Below are positions 16,187 to 23,895 of a stretch of 36,996 bases of DNA, one piece after another. The DNA lies in the NCBI GenBank assembly GCA_027488905.1, contig JAIYAT010000016.1, positions 1 to 36,996 of the forward strand, given 5' to 3'. Position numbers and translations under genes: made by a program. The stretch comes from Bacteroidota bacterium (GTDB lineage: Bacteria; Bacteroidota; Bacteroidia; UKL13-3). Under the pieces are notes generated by a model. That model did not search any database. It saw only the letters and a list, made by a program, of their open reading frames with translations, and was not told the origin of the DNA. The first letter of the stretch is position 1. Each line of letters starts with the position of its first letter.

Positions 16187-19100
16187 TTAATTGATTTTTT
16201 GTAATTGAATAATGATTTCATTATAGGTTTGAACCAAAGCCAAATAACGGGTTTGCGTTTGCATGTACTGATTCCAGAGCATGATATAGCTAAGGTAATT
16301 TATTTGTCCAGAGGCATATTGTTTATCTGCTGCCTCTCTTAAGTTTATAGATTGAACCAAGGTGTTTGTTTTAAAATATTGCAACAAAGTATCTTGACGT
16401 TGCAGTTGTTCTTGCAATTGCATTTGTTGATGATTGAGTTGCTTTAATCCATACCTTAGGTTTTTTTCACTAATTGCTAAGCCAATTTTTGCAGCTGCAA
16501 TTCGGTTTTGGTTCGAACCAAAAAATAAAGGAACACCAACACCCACTTGAAAGGTTTGAAAGCGTTTATCGGCTCCATAATAAATATCATCGTTGCCAAT
16601 ACCAGTGATAGATAAATTGCCATAACCTAACAAAACATCTGGTAATAATTTTGCCTTTTCTAAGCGATAATTTGCTTGCGCTAATTTACTTTGTTCTGTA
16701 AGCAGTTTTGCAGTTATACCAAGCGAAGAAGCACTACTATCAAATGGTTTTGGTAATTGTAAATCGCCCACTGGTATAAAAATAGTTTCAGTATCAAACA
16801 GCAATTGCAAACGCAATTGGTAGGCAAATTTGGCAGACAATAATTGATTGAGTTGCAAAAAAGTCTCGGCACGTTGTTGACTTAGATAAGCTGATTCAGT
16901 TACATCAGTTTCACCAGCTTTGTTGCGCAACTTTGCCAAATCTATTAGTTGTATCATTTGCGTGTCTGCCTCTCGATAAAGGTTTTCTAACAATTGGATT
17001 TTAAGCAACTCGGTAAAAGCAATGCTAAGTTCTGCAAGGAGTTCTTTTTCTGTGAGCACTTGTTGCGCTTGCGTAATGGCCCATTCTTGCTTCAACAATT
17101 GTTTTTGCCTGCTGTAAATTGTAGGGAAATCAAAACTTTGAGATACATCAAAGCGGTTATCGATAAAGGCACTGTTAAATTGTCCGCGTTCAAAACTAAC
17201 TGTTGTTTGAGGAATGGTATATGCTTGTTTGCTGAGTTTTTGCGCATACAAAGTTTGCAATTTTGAAGCTTCAAGTTTAGGATTGCGTTGTTGCAACATT
17301 AGTTTGGCCTCCTCTAATGTTAAGGGTTGTTGGGCTGTTAAGTTTTGGTTTGAACCAAAGCCTAGCAGTCCAATTACTAACAACTTAGTTAGTAGCGTTG
17401 TGTGTTTTTTGCGTTCGAACCAAACATATAAAATAGGAAGGATAAACAAAGTAAGCAAGGTAGCGATGAGCAAACCTCCAATTACCACTGTGGCCAAAGG
17501 TCTTTGCACCTCTGCCCCAGCCCCATTGCTTAGTGCCATAGGTAAGAATCCTAAAGAAGCCACTGCTGCCGTCATTAATACGGGCCTTAGTCTTAGTTTT
17601 GAACCATTAATTACAGCATCTTTTAAAGTACTTTCTGGCAATTGTAATTGCCTGTTAAATTCGGTTACTAAAACTATTCCATTTAAAACAGCCACACCAA
17701 ACAAGGCAATAAAACCAATGCCGGCAGAAATGCTAAATGGTAGGCCGCGCAAGGCAAGCGCAAAGATACCACCCATGGCAGAAAGTGGTATCGCCGAGTA
17801 AATTAGCAGGCCTTGGCGTATCGACTTAAAAGCAAAGTATAAAAGAACTAATATTAATAATAAAGAAATTGGAACAGCCACGGCCAATCTACTTTTGGCA
17901 GCTTCTAAGTTTTCAAAAGAGCCCCCATAAGTAATATAATATCCAGGAGGCAATTTAAGCTTTTGCTTCACCTGCGCTTGCAAGTCTTGCACAATGCTTT
18001 GCACATCTCTGCCCCTAACATTAAAACCCACTATCATTCGGCGTTTGGCATCTTCGCGCTGAATTTGGTTTGGACCATTGATAATTTCTACTTCGGCTAA
18101 TTGGCGCAACGGAATGAATTGATGGCCTTGTGCAGGAATAAGCAAATCTTGAATATCAGCTTCAGTTTTGCGATTGGCTTTTGAAAGACGCACAACCAAA
18201 TCAAATCTCCTTTCTGCCTCAAAGAATAATCCAGCTTTTTTACCAGCAAAAGCCGCATTCACAATCGTATTAACTTCGTCTATTTGCAAACCATATTGTG
18301 CCAATACATCCCTTTTGTATTTCACTACAATTTGAGGCATGCCTAAAATACTTTCTACATAAACATCTTTTGCGCCTTCAATATTATGTGATAACTCGCC
18401 AAGGTGCTTACCTAAATGGGCCAATGTATCTAGGTTCTCCCCAAAAATTTTGCACACAACATCCTGTCGCGCACCCGTCATCAACTCGTTAAAGCGCATT
18501 TGAACGGGATACTGAAAACCAAAAGTAACACCAGGAACAGCTTTGAGTGCTTCACTCATTTTTTCTGCTAGTTCGCTAAAGTTTGAGGCGGAAGTCCACT
18601 CTTTTTTATCCTTTAAGATAATCATCATGTCCATGGCTTCAATGGGCATGGGGTCGGTAGGAATTTCGCCACTCCCAATTTTGGTTACTACCTTCTCAAC
18701 CTCTGGAAATTCTTCCAAAATTACTTTAGCAGCAGCAGTTGCAGAAGCAATGCTTACCTTAAGGTTACTACCAGTTAAGACGCGGGTTTCAACAGCAAAA
18801 TCCCCTTCTTCTAAAGATGGAATAAACTCGCCTCCTAAAGTGGTTAACAAATAAATTGATAACCCAAAAAATAGGAGTAACACAATTACCAATTGCTTAG
18901 AAATTTTCATTGCCTTCTGTAATTGTTTTTCATACCAAGTCTCAAGCTTGTGCATCCATCTATCTGCAAAATTAGGCTCATGAGAAATGTTTCTCAACAG
19001 CAAGGCACTCATCATTGGCACGTAGGTTAGCGATAAAAGAAACGCTCCAGCTAAAGCAAAAGCCACTGTTTGCGCCATCGGTTTAAACATCTTACCTTCA

Positions 19101-20515
19101 ATACCTTGCAAACTAAAAATAGGAAGGTATACAATGAGAATGATAAGTTGTCCAAACACTGCGGCATTCATCATTCTGCCAGCAGCATTGCCTACTTCAT
19201 GATCCAATCTATCCTTAGAAAAGCGCGAGTGGCCTTGCAGCTTTTTGCTTTGGGTTAAGAGGTGCATTACTGCTTCCACAATAATAACAGCGCCATCTAC
19301 AATCAATCCAAAATCTAATGCACCTAAGCTCATCAAATTACCACTTACCCCAAAGAGGTTCATCATGATAACAGCAAACAACATTGATAAAGGAATAACA
19401 GAAGCAACTAGAAATCCTGCACGCAAATTACCTAGAAACAAAACCAAGATAAATACTACTATCAAGGCCCCTTCAGCCAAATTGGTTTCTACTGTACTTA
19501 TGGCATTGTTCACCATTTTGGTTCGATCCAAAAAAGCTTCTAATTCTACGCCTTCAGGTAAGGTTTGACGGATGAGTTCAATTTTTTCTTTAACATTTTT
19601 AATGACCAAATTGCTGTTGGCACCTTTGAGCATCATGATAACTGCACCAGCAACTTCGGCTTCGTCATTGTATACCAAAGCACCGTATCGTGTAGCGTGG
19701 CCAATTCTAACTTCTGCAATATCTTTTAACAACAAGGGTGTTCCAGAGCTAGATTGTTTAATGGCTATCTGTTTTAATTGGTCTAATTCGGTTATCAAAC
19801 CTTCTGTGCGGATATATAAAACATTAGAACCCTTTTCAATATAAGCGCCACCTTCATTTTGGTTGTTGCGTTGAATGGCCACATAAACTTCGTCTAGGCT
19901 TATGCCATGGGCCGCGAGTTGGGCTGGGTCTACTGCAATTTCGATTTGTTTTAGGAAACCCCCAAAACTACTTACATCAGCAACCCCTTCTATGCCTAGG
20001 AGTTGACGACGGACAATCCAATCTTGCAAGGTTCTTAATTCTTGGGCATCGTATTTTTCTTCATAGCCCTTTTTGGGCCTAAGTACGTATTGATAAATCT
20101 CGCCAAGGCCAGTAGTAGCTGGACCTAATTCTGGCACACCAATGTTTTCTGGAATAAGACTTTGGACTGAAGTTAAGCGCTCGGATACTTGGTTACGCGC
20201 CCAATACACATCTGTTTCGTCGTTAAAAACAATGGTAACCAAAGACAAGCCAAAGCGTGAAAAACTTCTAATCTCTATTTTCCCTGGAATATTACTGAGC
20301 GCTTGCTCAATAGGGAAAGTAATAAGGCGCTCTATGTCTGGCGCACCCAAAGAGGGAGATTGGGTGATAACCAATACCTGATTGTTTGTAATATCAGGCA
20401 CGGCATCTATAGGTAGCTTTGTAAATTGGTAGCTACCATATCCTATCAGAAACACAACAAATAAACCAATGATTAATTTGTTTCTGATAGAGAACTGAAT
20501 GATTGCATTAAGCAT
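16187..20515 (-). CDS. CzcA/CusA-family heavy-metal RND pump fused to an outer-membrane factor
   Basis: 1442 residues, against about 1040 for CzcA or CusA alone. Residues 1 to about 1035 are a complete heavy-metal-efflux RND pump: FSIRNKLIIGLFVVFLIGYG as TM1, LPIDAVPDITNNQV, and in TM4 the DFGLIVDGAVIIVEAV proton-relay motif of this class. After the last TM (about 1030) comes FERKKHTTLL, then a second hydrophobic stretch LLVIGLLGFGSNQNLTAQ (about 1042-1060) that looks like an internal signal peptide. It is followed by about 380 residues of TolC/CzcC-like outer-membrane factor with long coiled-coil helices (LTLEEAKLMLQQRNPKL). Such fusions are known in Bacteroidota. Whether the tail is cleaved off is not visible. 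The metal (Cu/Ag or Zn/Co/Cd) is not decidable by eye. Confidence 0.88.
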   Translation of the reverse strand: MLNAIIQFSIRNKLIIGLFVVFLIGYGSYQFTKLPIDAVPDITNNQVLVITQSPSLGAPDIERLITFPIEQALSNIPGKIEIRSFSRFGLSLVTIVFNDETDVYWARNQVSERLTSVQSLIPENIGVPELGPATTGLGEIYQYVLRPKKGYEEKYDAQELRTLQDWIVRRQLLGIEGVADVSSFGGFLKQIEIAVDPAQLAAHGISLDEVYVAIQRNNQNEGGAYIEKGSNVLYIRTEGLITELDQLKQIAIKQSSSGTPLLLKDIAEVRIGHATRYGALVYNDEAEVAGAVIMMLKGANSNLVIKNVKEKIELIRQTLPEGVELEAFLDRTKMVNNAISTVETNLAEGALIVVFILVLFLGNLRAGFLVASVIPLSMLFAVIMMNLFGVSGNLMSLGALDFGLIVDGAVIIVEAVMHLLTQSKKLQGHSRFSKDRLDHEVGNAAGRMMNAAVFGQLIILIVYLPIFSLQGIEGKMFKPMAQTVAFALAGAFLLSLTYVPMMSALLLRNISHEPNFADRWMHKLETWYEKQLQKAMKISKQLVIVLLLFFGLSIYLLTTLGGEFIPSLEEGDFAVETRVLTGSNLKVSIASATAAAKVILEEFPEVEKVVTKIGSGEIPTDPMPIEAMDMMIILKDKKEWTSASNFSELAEKMSEALKAVPGVTFGFQYPVQMRFNELMTGARQDVVCKIFGENLDTLAHLGKHLGELSHNIEGAKDVYVESILGMPQIVVKYKRDVLAQYGLQIDEVNTIVNAAFAGKKAGLFFEAERRFDLVVRLSKANRKTEADIQDLLIPAQGHQFIPLRQLAEVEIINGPNQIQREDAKRRMIVGFNVRGRDVQSIVQDLQAQVKQKLKLPPGYYITYGGSFENLEAAKSRLAVAVPISLLLILVLLYFAFKSIRQGLLIYSAIPLSAMGGIFALALRGLPFSISAGIGFIALFGVAVLNGIVLVTEFNRQLQLPESTLKDAVINGSKLRLRPVLMTAAVASLGFLPMALSNGAGAEVQRPLATVVIGGLLIATLLTLFILPILYVWFERKKHTTLLTKLLVIGLLGFGSNQNLTAQQPLTLEEAKLMLQQRNPKLEASKLQTLYAQKLSKQAYTIPQTTVSFERGQFNSAFIDNRFDVSQSFDFPTIYSRQKQLLKQEWAITQAQQVLTEKELLAELSIAFTELLKIQLLENLYREADTQMIQLIDLAKLRNKAGETDVTESAYLSQQRAETFLQLNQLLSAKFAYQLRLQLLFDTETIFIPVGDLQLPKPFDSSASSLGITAKLLTEQSKLAQANYRLEKAKLLPDVLLGYGNLSITGIGNDDIYYGADKRFQTFQVGVGVPLFFGSNQNRIAAAKIGLAISEKNLRYGLKQLNHQQMQLQEQLQRQDTLLQYFKTNTLVQSINLREAADKQYASGQINYLSYIMLWNQYMQTQTRYLALVQTYNEIIIQLQKIN

Positions 20516-20550
20516 AATTCTCTATATAAATTTAATTGAAATTGAGCTTC

Positions 20551-20560
20551 GGTTCAAACC
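20551..20560. repeat. Intergenic copy of the GGTTYRAACC palindrome (longest arms)
   Basis: GGTTCAAACC sits within TTCGGTTCAAACCGAA (20548-20563), a 16-base palindrome except for the central pair. It is in the 89-bp gap between the His-rich protein gene and the pump gene, which is otherwise A/T-rich without other recognisable signals. It might form part of the 5' leader of the pump mRNA or simply be one of the dispersed copies. Confidence 0.8.
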
Positions 20561-20604
20561 GAAACCTTAATAAAAAACACAAAAAGTGAAGAAAAGAAAA
20601 GGAA

Positions 20605-21000
20605 TTAAGCCTGCTTGGGCGGCTGAAACAAACTCCCGATGGGGGCGTAAGCATAATGGTTTTCTGGTAAAAGCTTTGTGTTTACCGCTGCATTAACTGG
20701 TGGCGTAATGTTAACATTAAAAGGATCATGTGTAATGGCGTGAAAAGTGTTTGCCGCACCCTGAAACAAAGGCAAATCATCATGCGATTCGTCTTGGGTG
20801 TGTTTGCTTTCTCCATTGTAATGAATGGCAAGAAACTCCATAAAATCTACTGTTTCGTGCTCTTCTAAATGGTGTTGGTAATGATTAACCAAGGAAGGCA
20901 ATTTCTGAAACTCAGCGCCAAAACCGGGCAATAACGAATTTAGCAGGAAGAAACCCAGCAGAAGAAAAAACGTTATATTGCGATGAAGCTGTTTTAACAC
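20605..21000 (-). CDS. Small histidine-rich exported protein of the metal-efflux operon
   Basis: 131 residues starting with GTG at 21000. Residues 8-29 form a signal peptide or membrane anchor (FFLLLGFFLLNSLLPGFGA). The rest has ten histidines in about 100 residues (H40, 43, 44, 48, 60, 67, 73, 87, 91, 115) plus many Asp/Glu, for example NHYQHHLEEHE and KHTQDESHDD, which suggests weak binding of divalent metal in the periplasm. It lies 89 bp upstream of the pump gene in the same direction and is probably the first gene of the efflux operon. I do not recognise a named family. A role as metal buffer or feeder to the pump is inference from composition and position. Confidence 0.7.
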   Translation of the reverse strand: MLKQLHRNITFFLLLGFFLLNSLLPGFGAEFQKLPSLVNHYQHHLEEHETVDFMEFLAIHYNGESKHTQDESHDDLPLFQGAANTFHAITHDPFNVNITPPVNAAVNTKLLPENHYAYAPIGSLFQPPKQA

Positions 21001-21004
21001 AGTA

Positions 21005-21035
21005 CAAATGTAACTAGAAGAATGTAATTTTCAAT
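21005..21035 (-). promoter_or_regulatory. Candidate promoter of the metal-efflux operon
   Basis: On the minus strand TACATTTG (reading 21012 to 21005) matches the TAnnTTTG -7 consensus and ATTG (21035 to 21032) lies 19 bases upstream as a -33 element. The predicted transcription start would fall within one or two bases of the GTG start codon at 21000, implying a leaderless or nearly leaderless transcript. Confidence 0.45.
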
Positions 21036-21102
21036 ATTTTAAATACCCCTTTAAAAGTTACTTTAGCGCTGTTTAAATTGCTTTCCCAAATTCATAAACT
21101 AG

Positions 21103-21864
21103 ATGAATAAACTTGTTTCAATTATTCTTTTGTTTTTAATAATTTCGCTAAATGGCAATGCCCAAAGGCATCACGAAAGTAAAGATGTCATTCAGAATTT
21201 TGTTCGGGTTGAACCAAAATTATATGCGTGTAAATTTGAAACCACCAATGCAGATTACCAAGCATTTTTACAGGATATTATTCAAAGAAGACCAGAATTA
21301 AAATATACCTTAATTTTGGATACAGCAAAATGGCGCAATGAAAAAAGTGTAAATAAAAAACTGCAAAAGAAATATTTCAATTCGTCAAAATATGCTGCCT
21401 TTCCGGTGGTCAATATTAGCTATGAGCAGGCTAATTTTTATTGTAACTGGTTAACCCAAATGTATCACTTAAACCCAGAAAGACCCTTTAAGAAAGTGGT
21501 TTTTAGGTTACCCAGCAAGCAAGAATGGAATAGGGTGGTTTATGGAGCCACCGCCACAGATAGTTTTCCTTGGATAGGTAGTTTCAAAGAAAAGCCTAAG
21601 CACCTAAAAATAAACAATGGGCGAGTTAATAGCCCATATTTGAAAAAGGTAAATAAAAAACAATACGAGCAAGGAAACATATTGCTTTATCATGCTTTAG
21701 GAAATGCAAGCGAAATGGTAAGCAGCAAAGGGGATTGTGTAGGTGGAAATTTTGCTTCGCACCCCTATTTCTTTAGCAAAGACAGCCAAAATGAATTTTT
21801 CCCTGCGTATGTGCCTTGCCCATTGGTGGGTTTCAGGGTTTTTATGCAAATTATGATAGAGTAA
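21103..21864 (+). CDS. Exported FGE/SUMF1-domain protein
   Basis: 253 residues with a signal peptide ending NGNAQ (about residue 20). The remainder follows the formylglycine-generating-enzyme (FGE-sulfatase) fold: KFETTNADYQAFL at about 45-57, FPVVNISYEQANFYCNWLTQ, the RLPSKQEWNRVVYGA block, LGNASEMV and the C-terminal VGFRVFM. In Bacteroidota this fold is often used structurally (for example GldJ and GldK of the gliding/T9SS machinery) rather than as an enzyme. The copper-binding cysteine pair of true FGE is not evident. It diverges from the His-rich protein gene with a 102-bp shared upstream region, and a DUF805 gene follows after 25 bp. The physiological role is unknown. Confidence 0.75.
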   Translation: MNKLVSIILLFLIISLNGNAQRHHESKDVIQNFVRVEPKLYACKFETTNADYQAFLQDIIQRRPELKYTLILDTAKWRNEKSVNKKLQKKYFNSSKYAAFPVVNISYEQANFYCNWLTQMYHLNPERPFKKVVFRLPSKQEWNRVVYGATATDSFPWIGSFKEKPKHLKINNGRVNSPYLKKVNKKQYEQGNILLYHALGNASEMVSSKGDCVGGNFASHPYFFSKDSQNEFFPAYVPCPLVGFRVFMQIMIE

Positions 21865-21889
21865 TTTTTATTCTGTACCTTGCACCGTG

Positions 21890-22267
21890 ATGAATTACTA
21901 CTTACTCGCATTAAAAGGTTACGCCATCTTTCGTGGTCGCTCTAGGAGAGCAGAATATTGGTATTTTGTTTTAGTACATATTATCATTATGCTCATAACA
22001 AATGTCTTAGATTTCGCCTTCGATTTAACCATTAAGGGAGAGGATGGAGAACCAATTGGAATAATCACTTTGATTTATGGCATACTTACCATACTTCCAC
22101 AATTAGCAGTTTCTATCAGACGACTTCATGATACAGGCCGCAGCGGTTGGTGGATATTAATAGCCTTTACCATTATCGGAATTATTCCACTTATTTTTTG
22201 GTACGCAACAGATTCAGAAGCAGGTAACAATAAATTTGGAGCCAATCCAAAACAAATAATAGTTTAA
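21890..22267 (+). CDS. DUF805 family membrane protein
   Basis: 125 residues from the ATG at 21890 (a GTG three bases earlier is also possible). It shows the DUF805 signature: an N-terminal YAIFRGRSRRAEYWYF, three to four hydrophobic segments, LAVSIRRLHDTGRSGWW in the middle and a C-terminal NKFGANP. It is an inner-membrane protein of unknown function. It ends directly before the ATG of the Crp/Fnr regulator (no gap), so the two may be translated from one transcript. Confidence 0.88.
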   Translation: MNYYLLALKGYAIFRGRSRRAEYWYFVLVHIIIMLITNVLDFAFDLTIKGEDGEPIGIITLIYGILTILPQLAVSIRRLHDTGRSGWWILIAFTIIGIIPLIFWYATDSEAGNNKFGANPKQIIV

Positions 22268-22906
22268 ATGTCAATTAAGGAAAAGCTTAAAACACATTTC
22301 CCTCAATTTGAAAATGATCTTGTTGATTGCATAGTAAAGCATTGTACCCTCCGCACATTTAAAGCTGGCGAGGCCATTATTAGATCAGGCCAGTACATGA
22401 AATCTACCATGCTTTTGACCAGTGGCAAGGTAAAAATTTATACTGAAGGCGAAGAAGGAGAAGAATTCTTTATGTATTTTTTAGAGCCTGGGCAGGCTTG
22501 TGCCATGTCATTTATTTGCGCAGCCAGAAATAAAAAGAGCGATTTAGAAGCATTTGCAACGGAAGATACCGAAGCCATTATGGTGCCCATAGAAGTGATG
22601 GACACTTTTATGGTCAACTATAAATCATGGTATTATTTTGTAGTTGAAAGCTACCGAAACCGTTATCAAGAATTATTAGACTCCCTAAGAAGTGTTGCCT
22701 TCCATGCCATGGATGAACGATTGGAATACTATTTAATGAAATTGAAGAATAGTCAGCAATCCAATTTACTTGCGCTTACCCATGAACAAATTGCAAGGGA
22801 CCTAAACTCGAGCAGGGTTGTGATATCTAGGTTGCTTAAACAAATGGAAATAGCTGGAAAAGTTAAACTGCATCGAAATACCATAGAGTTGTTACCAATG
22901 AAATAA
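22268..22906 (+). CDS. Crp/Fnr-family transcriptional regulator, candidate sulfur/redox sensor
   Basis: 212 residues. Residues about 15-125 are a cyclic-nucleotide-binding-type beta-barrel; 140-212 hold a Crp-type winged helix-turn-helix (LTHEQIARDLNSSRVVISRLLKQME). Four cysteines lie in the sensor part: C21, C26, C78 and C84, the last two in GQACAMSFICAAR on a loop of the barrel. There is no FNR-like N-terminal Fe-S cysteine cluster. A disulfide or polysulfide switch between cysteines is possible. It directly precedes the sulfur genes, whose promoters carry paired dyad sites, so it is the likely activator of that cluster. The effector (persulfide, thiosulfate, NO or other) cannot be read from sequence. 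Confidence 0.85.
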   Translation: MSIKEKLKTHFPQFENDLVDCIVKHCTLRTFKAGEAIIRSGQYMKSTMLLTSGKVKIYTEGEEGEEFFMYFLEPGQACAMSFICAARNKKSDLEAFATEDTEAIMVPIEVMDTFMVNYKSWYYFVVESYRNRYQELLDSLRSVAFHAMDERLEYYLMKLKNSQQSNLLALTHEQIARDLNSSRVVISRLLKQMEIAGKVKLHRNTIELLPMK

Positions 22907-22913
22907 TATTCAA

Positions 22914-22958
22914 TGTAACATTTGTAACCAAACAAACCACTTTAACTTGCCACCTTTG
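22914..22958 (+). promoter_or_regulatory. Promoter with dyad operator upstream of the TauE/SafE gene
   Basis: TGTAACATTTGTAACC (22914-22929) is a near-dyad operator of Crp/Fnr size. Its centre is 29.5 bases before a degenerate -7 box CACCTTTG (22951-22958), which places it near -41, the class II activation position. No TTTG -33 element is present at the usual spacing, as expected for an activator-dependent promoter. The same arrangement recurs before the persulfide dioxygenase gene. Confidence 0.6.
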
Positions 22959-22977
22959 TAATCCAAACAAACAACAA

Positions 22978-23781
22978 ATGGAAATATTAGGTTACATATT
23001 AGCAGCCTTGGTAGGCGTTTCGCTAGGCTTAATTGGCAGTGGTGGCTCAATCTTAACCGTTCCAATTTTAGTTTATATTATGGGTGTAAACCCAGTGGCC
23101 GCGACTGCCTACTCCCTTTTTATTGTGGGAACAACAGCATTGGTTGGCGGTGTCCAAAATGCCTTAGCTGGAAGGGTTGATTTTAAAACAGTGCTTATTT
23201 TTGGTGTCCCTTCCATTGCAGCGGTTTACATAACCAGAATGTGGATAGTGCCTTTGATTCCTCAAGAAATTGTTACCATTGCAGGGCTTGCCATCACAAA
23301 ACCTATTGCACTCATGTTGTTATTTGCAGTAGTAATGCTGATGGCCTCCTACTCAATGATTAAACCTGGCAAAAAAGTAGATGAAGCCGAAGAAGGAGCC
23401 GCAATGACCTATAATTATCCAATGATTTTAGCAGAAGGAAGCATTGTAGGCATATTAACAGGTTTGGTTGGTGCCGGCGGGGGATTCTTGATTATACCAG
23501 CATTGGTTTTATTGGCTAAAATGCCCATGAAACTTGCCGTTGGAACCTCCTTGTTTATTATTGCCGCTAAATCTCTCATTGGTTTTATTGGAGACATTCA
23601 AGGAGGAAACTATATTGATTGGTCACTTTTATCCATTTTTACCTTTTCGGCTGTATTAGGAATTTTTGGAGGGATTTACCTTTCTAAGAAAATCGCCGGA
23701 GCAAAACTTAAAACAGGTTTTGGCTGGTTTGTGCTAATCATGGGCATTTACATCATTGTTAAGGAGCTTTTCTTAAAATAG
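22978..23781 (+). CDS. TauE/SafE-family sulfite/organosulfur exporter
   Basis: 267 residues with about eight hydrophobic segments arranged as two similar halves, each starting with a glycine-rich motif: GLIGSGGSILTVPILV (about 18-33) and GLVGAGGGFLIIPALV (about 161-176). This internal repeat defines the TauE/SafE (DUF81) family of inner-membrane transporters, several of which export sulfite, sulfoacetate or related sulfur anions. In this cluster a role in moving sulfite or thiosulfate out of the cytoplasm fits the neighbouring persulfide dioxygenase, which yields sulfite. A hydrophilic linker KPGKKVDEAEEGA separates the halves. The substrate is inferred from context. Confidence 0.85.
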   Translation: MEILGYILAALVGVSLGLIGSGGSILTVPILVYIMGVNPVAATAYSLFIVGTTALVGGVQNALAGRVDFKTVLIFGVPSIAAVYITRMWIVPLIPQEIVTIAGLAITKPIALMLLFAVVMLMASYSMIKPGKKVDEAEEGAAMTYNYPMILAEGSIVGILTGLVGAGGGFLIIPALVLLAKMPMKLAVGTSLFIIAAKSLIGFIGDIQGGNYIDWSLLSIFTFSAVLGIFGGIYLSKKIAGAKLKTGFGWFVLIMGIYIIVKELFLK

Positions 23782-23787
23782 CTAAAA

Positions 23788-23859
23788 GTAACATTTGTTG
23801 CAGTTAAAGTTTCTTGTAACATTTGTAACAATCAATCTCAAACGGGTTCCCTAAATTCG
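23788..23859 (+). promoter_or_regulatory. Promoter with two dyad operators upstream of the persulfide dioxygenase gene
   Basis: TTGTAACATTTGTAACAA (23814-23831) is the best copy of the operator. A second, weaker copy GTAACATTTGTTGC lies at 23788-23801. The strong copy is centred 29.5 bases before TAAATTCG (23852-23859), a one-mismatch -7 box, exactly the geometry seen at 22914-22958. The 114-bp gap 23782-23895 therefore holds a second promoter within the sulfur cluster. Confidence 0.65.
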
Positions 23860-23895
23860 TATTTACAATTCTAAAATAACAAATAAAATACCTAT

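Noticed and set aside
8538-16519. GGTTCGAACC copies as tRNA T-arm (B-box) fragments
   Set aside because: The core resembles a T-loop, but only two of fourteen exact copies have the CG centre, and no other tRNA arms surround them.
17214-17801. A 195-codon open frame on the plus strand
   Set aside because: It is antisense to the fused pump gene, has no family resemblance and sits within a strongly supported coding frame on the other strand.
21001-21013. A possible Crp/Fnr operator (GTACAAATGTAAC) before the metal-efflux operon
   Set aside because: It shares only part of the sulfur-cluster operator and is better explained as the TACATTTG promoter box.
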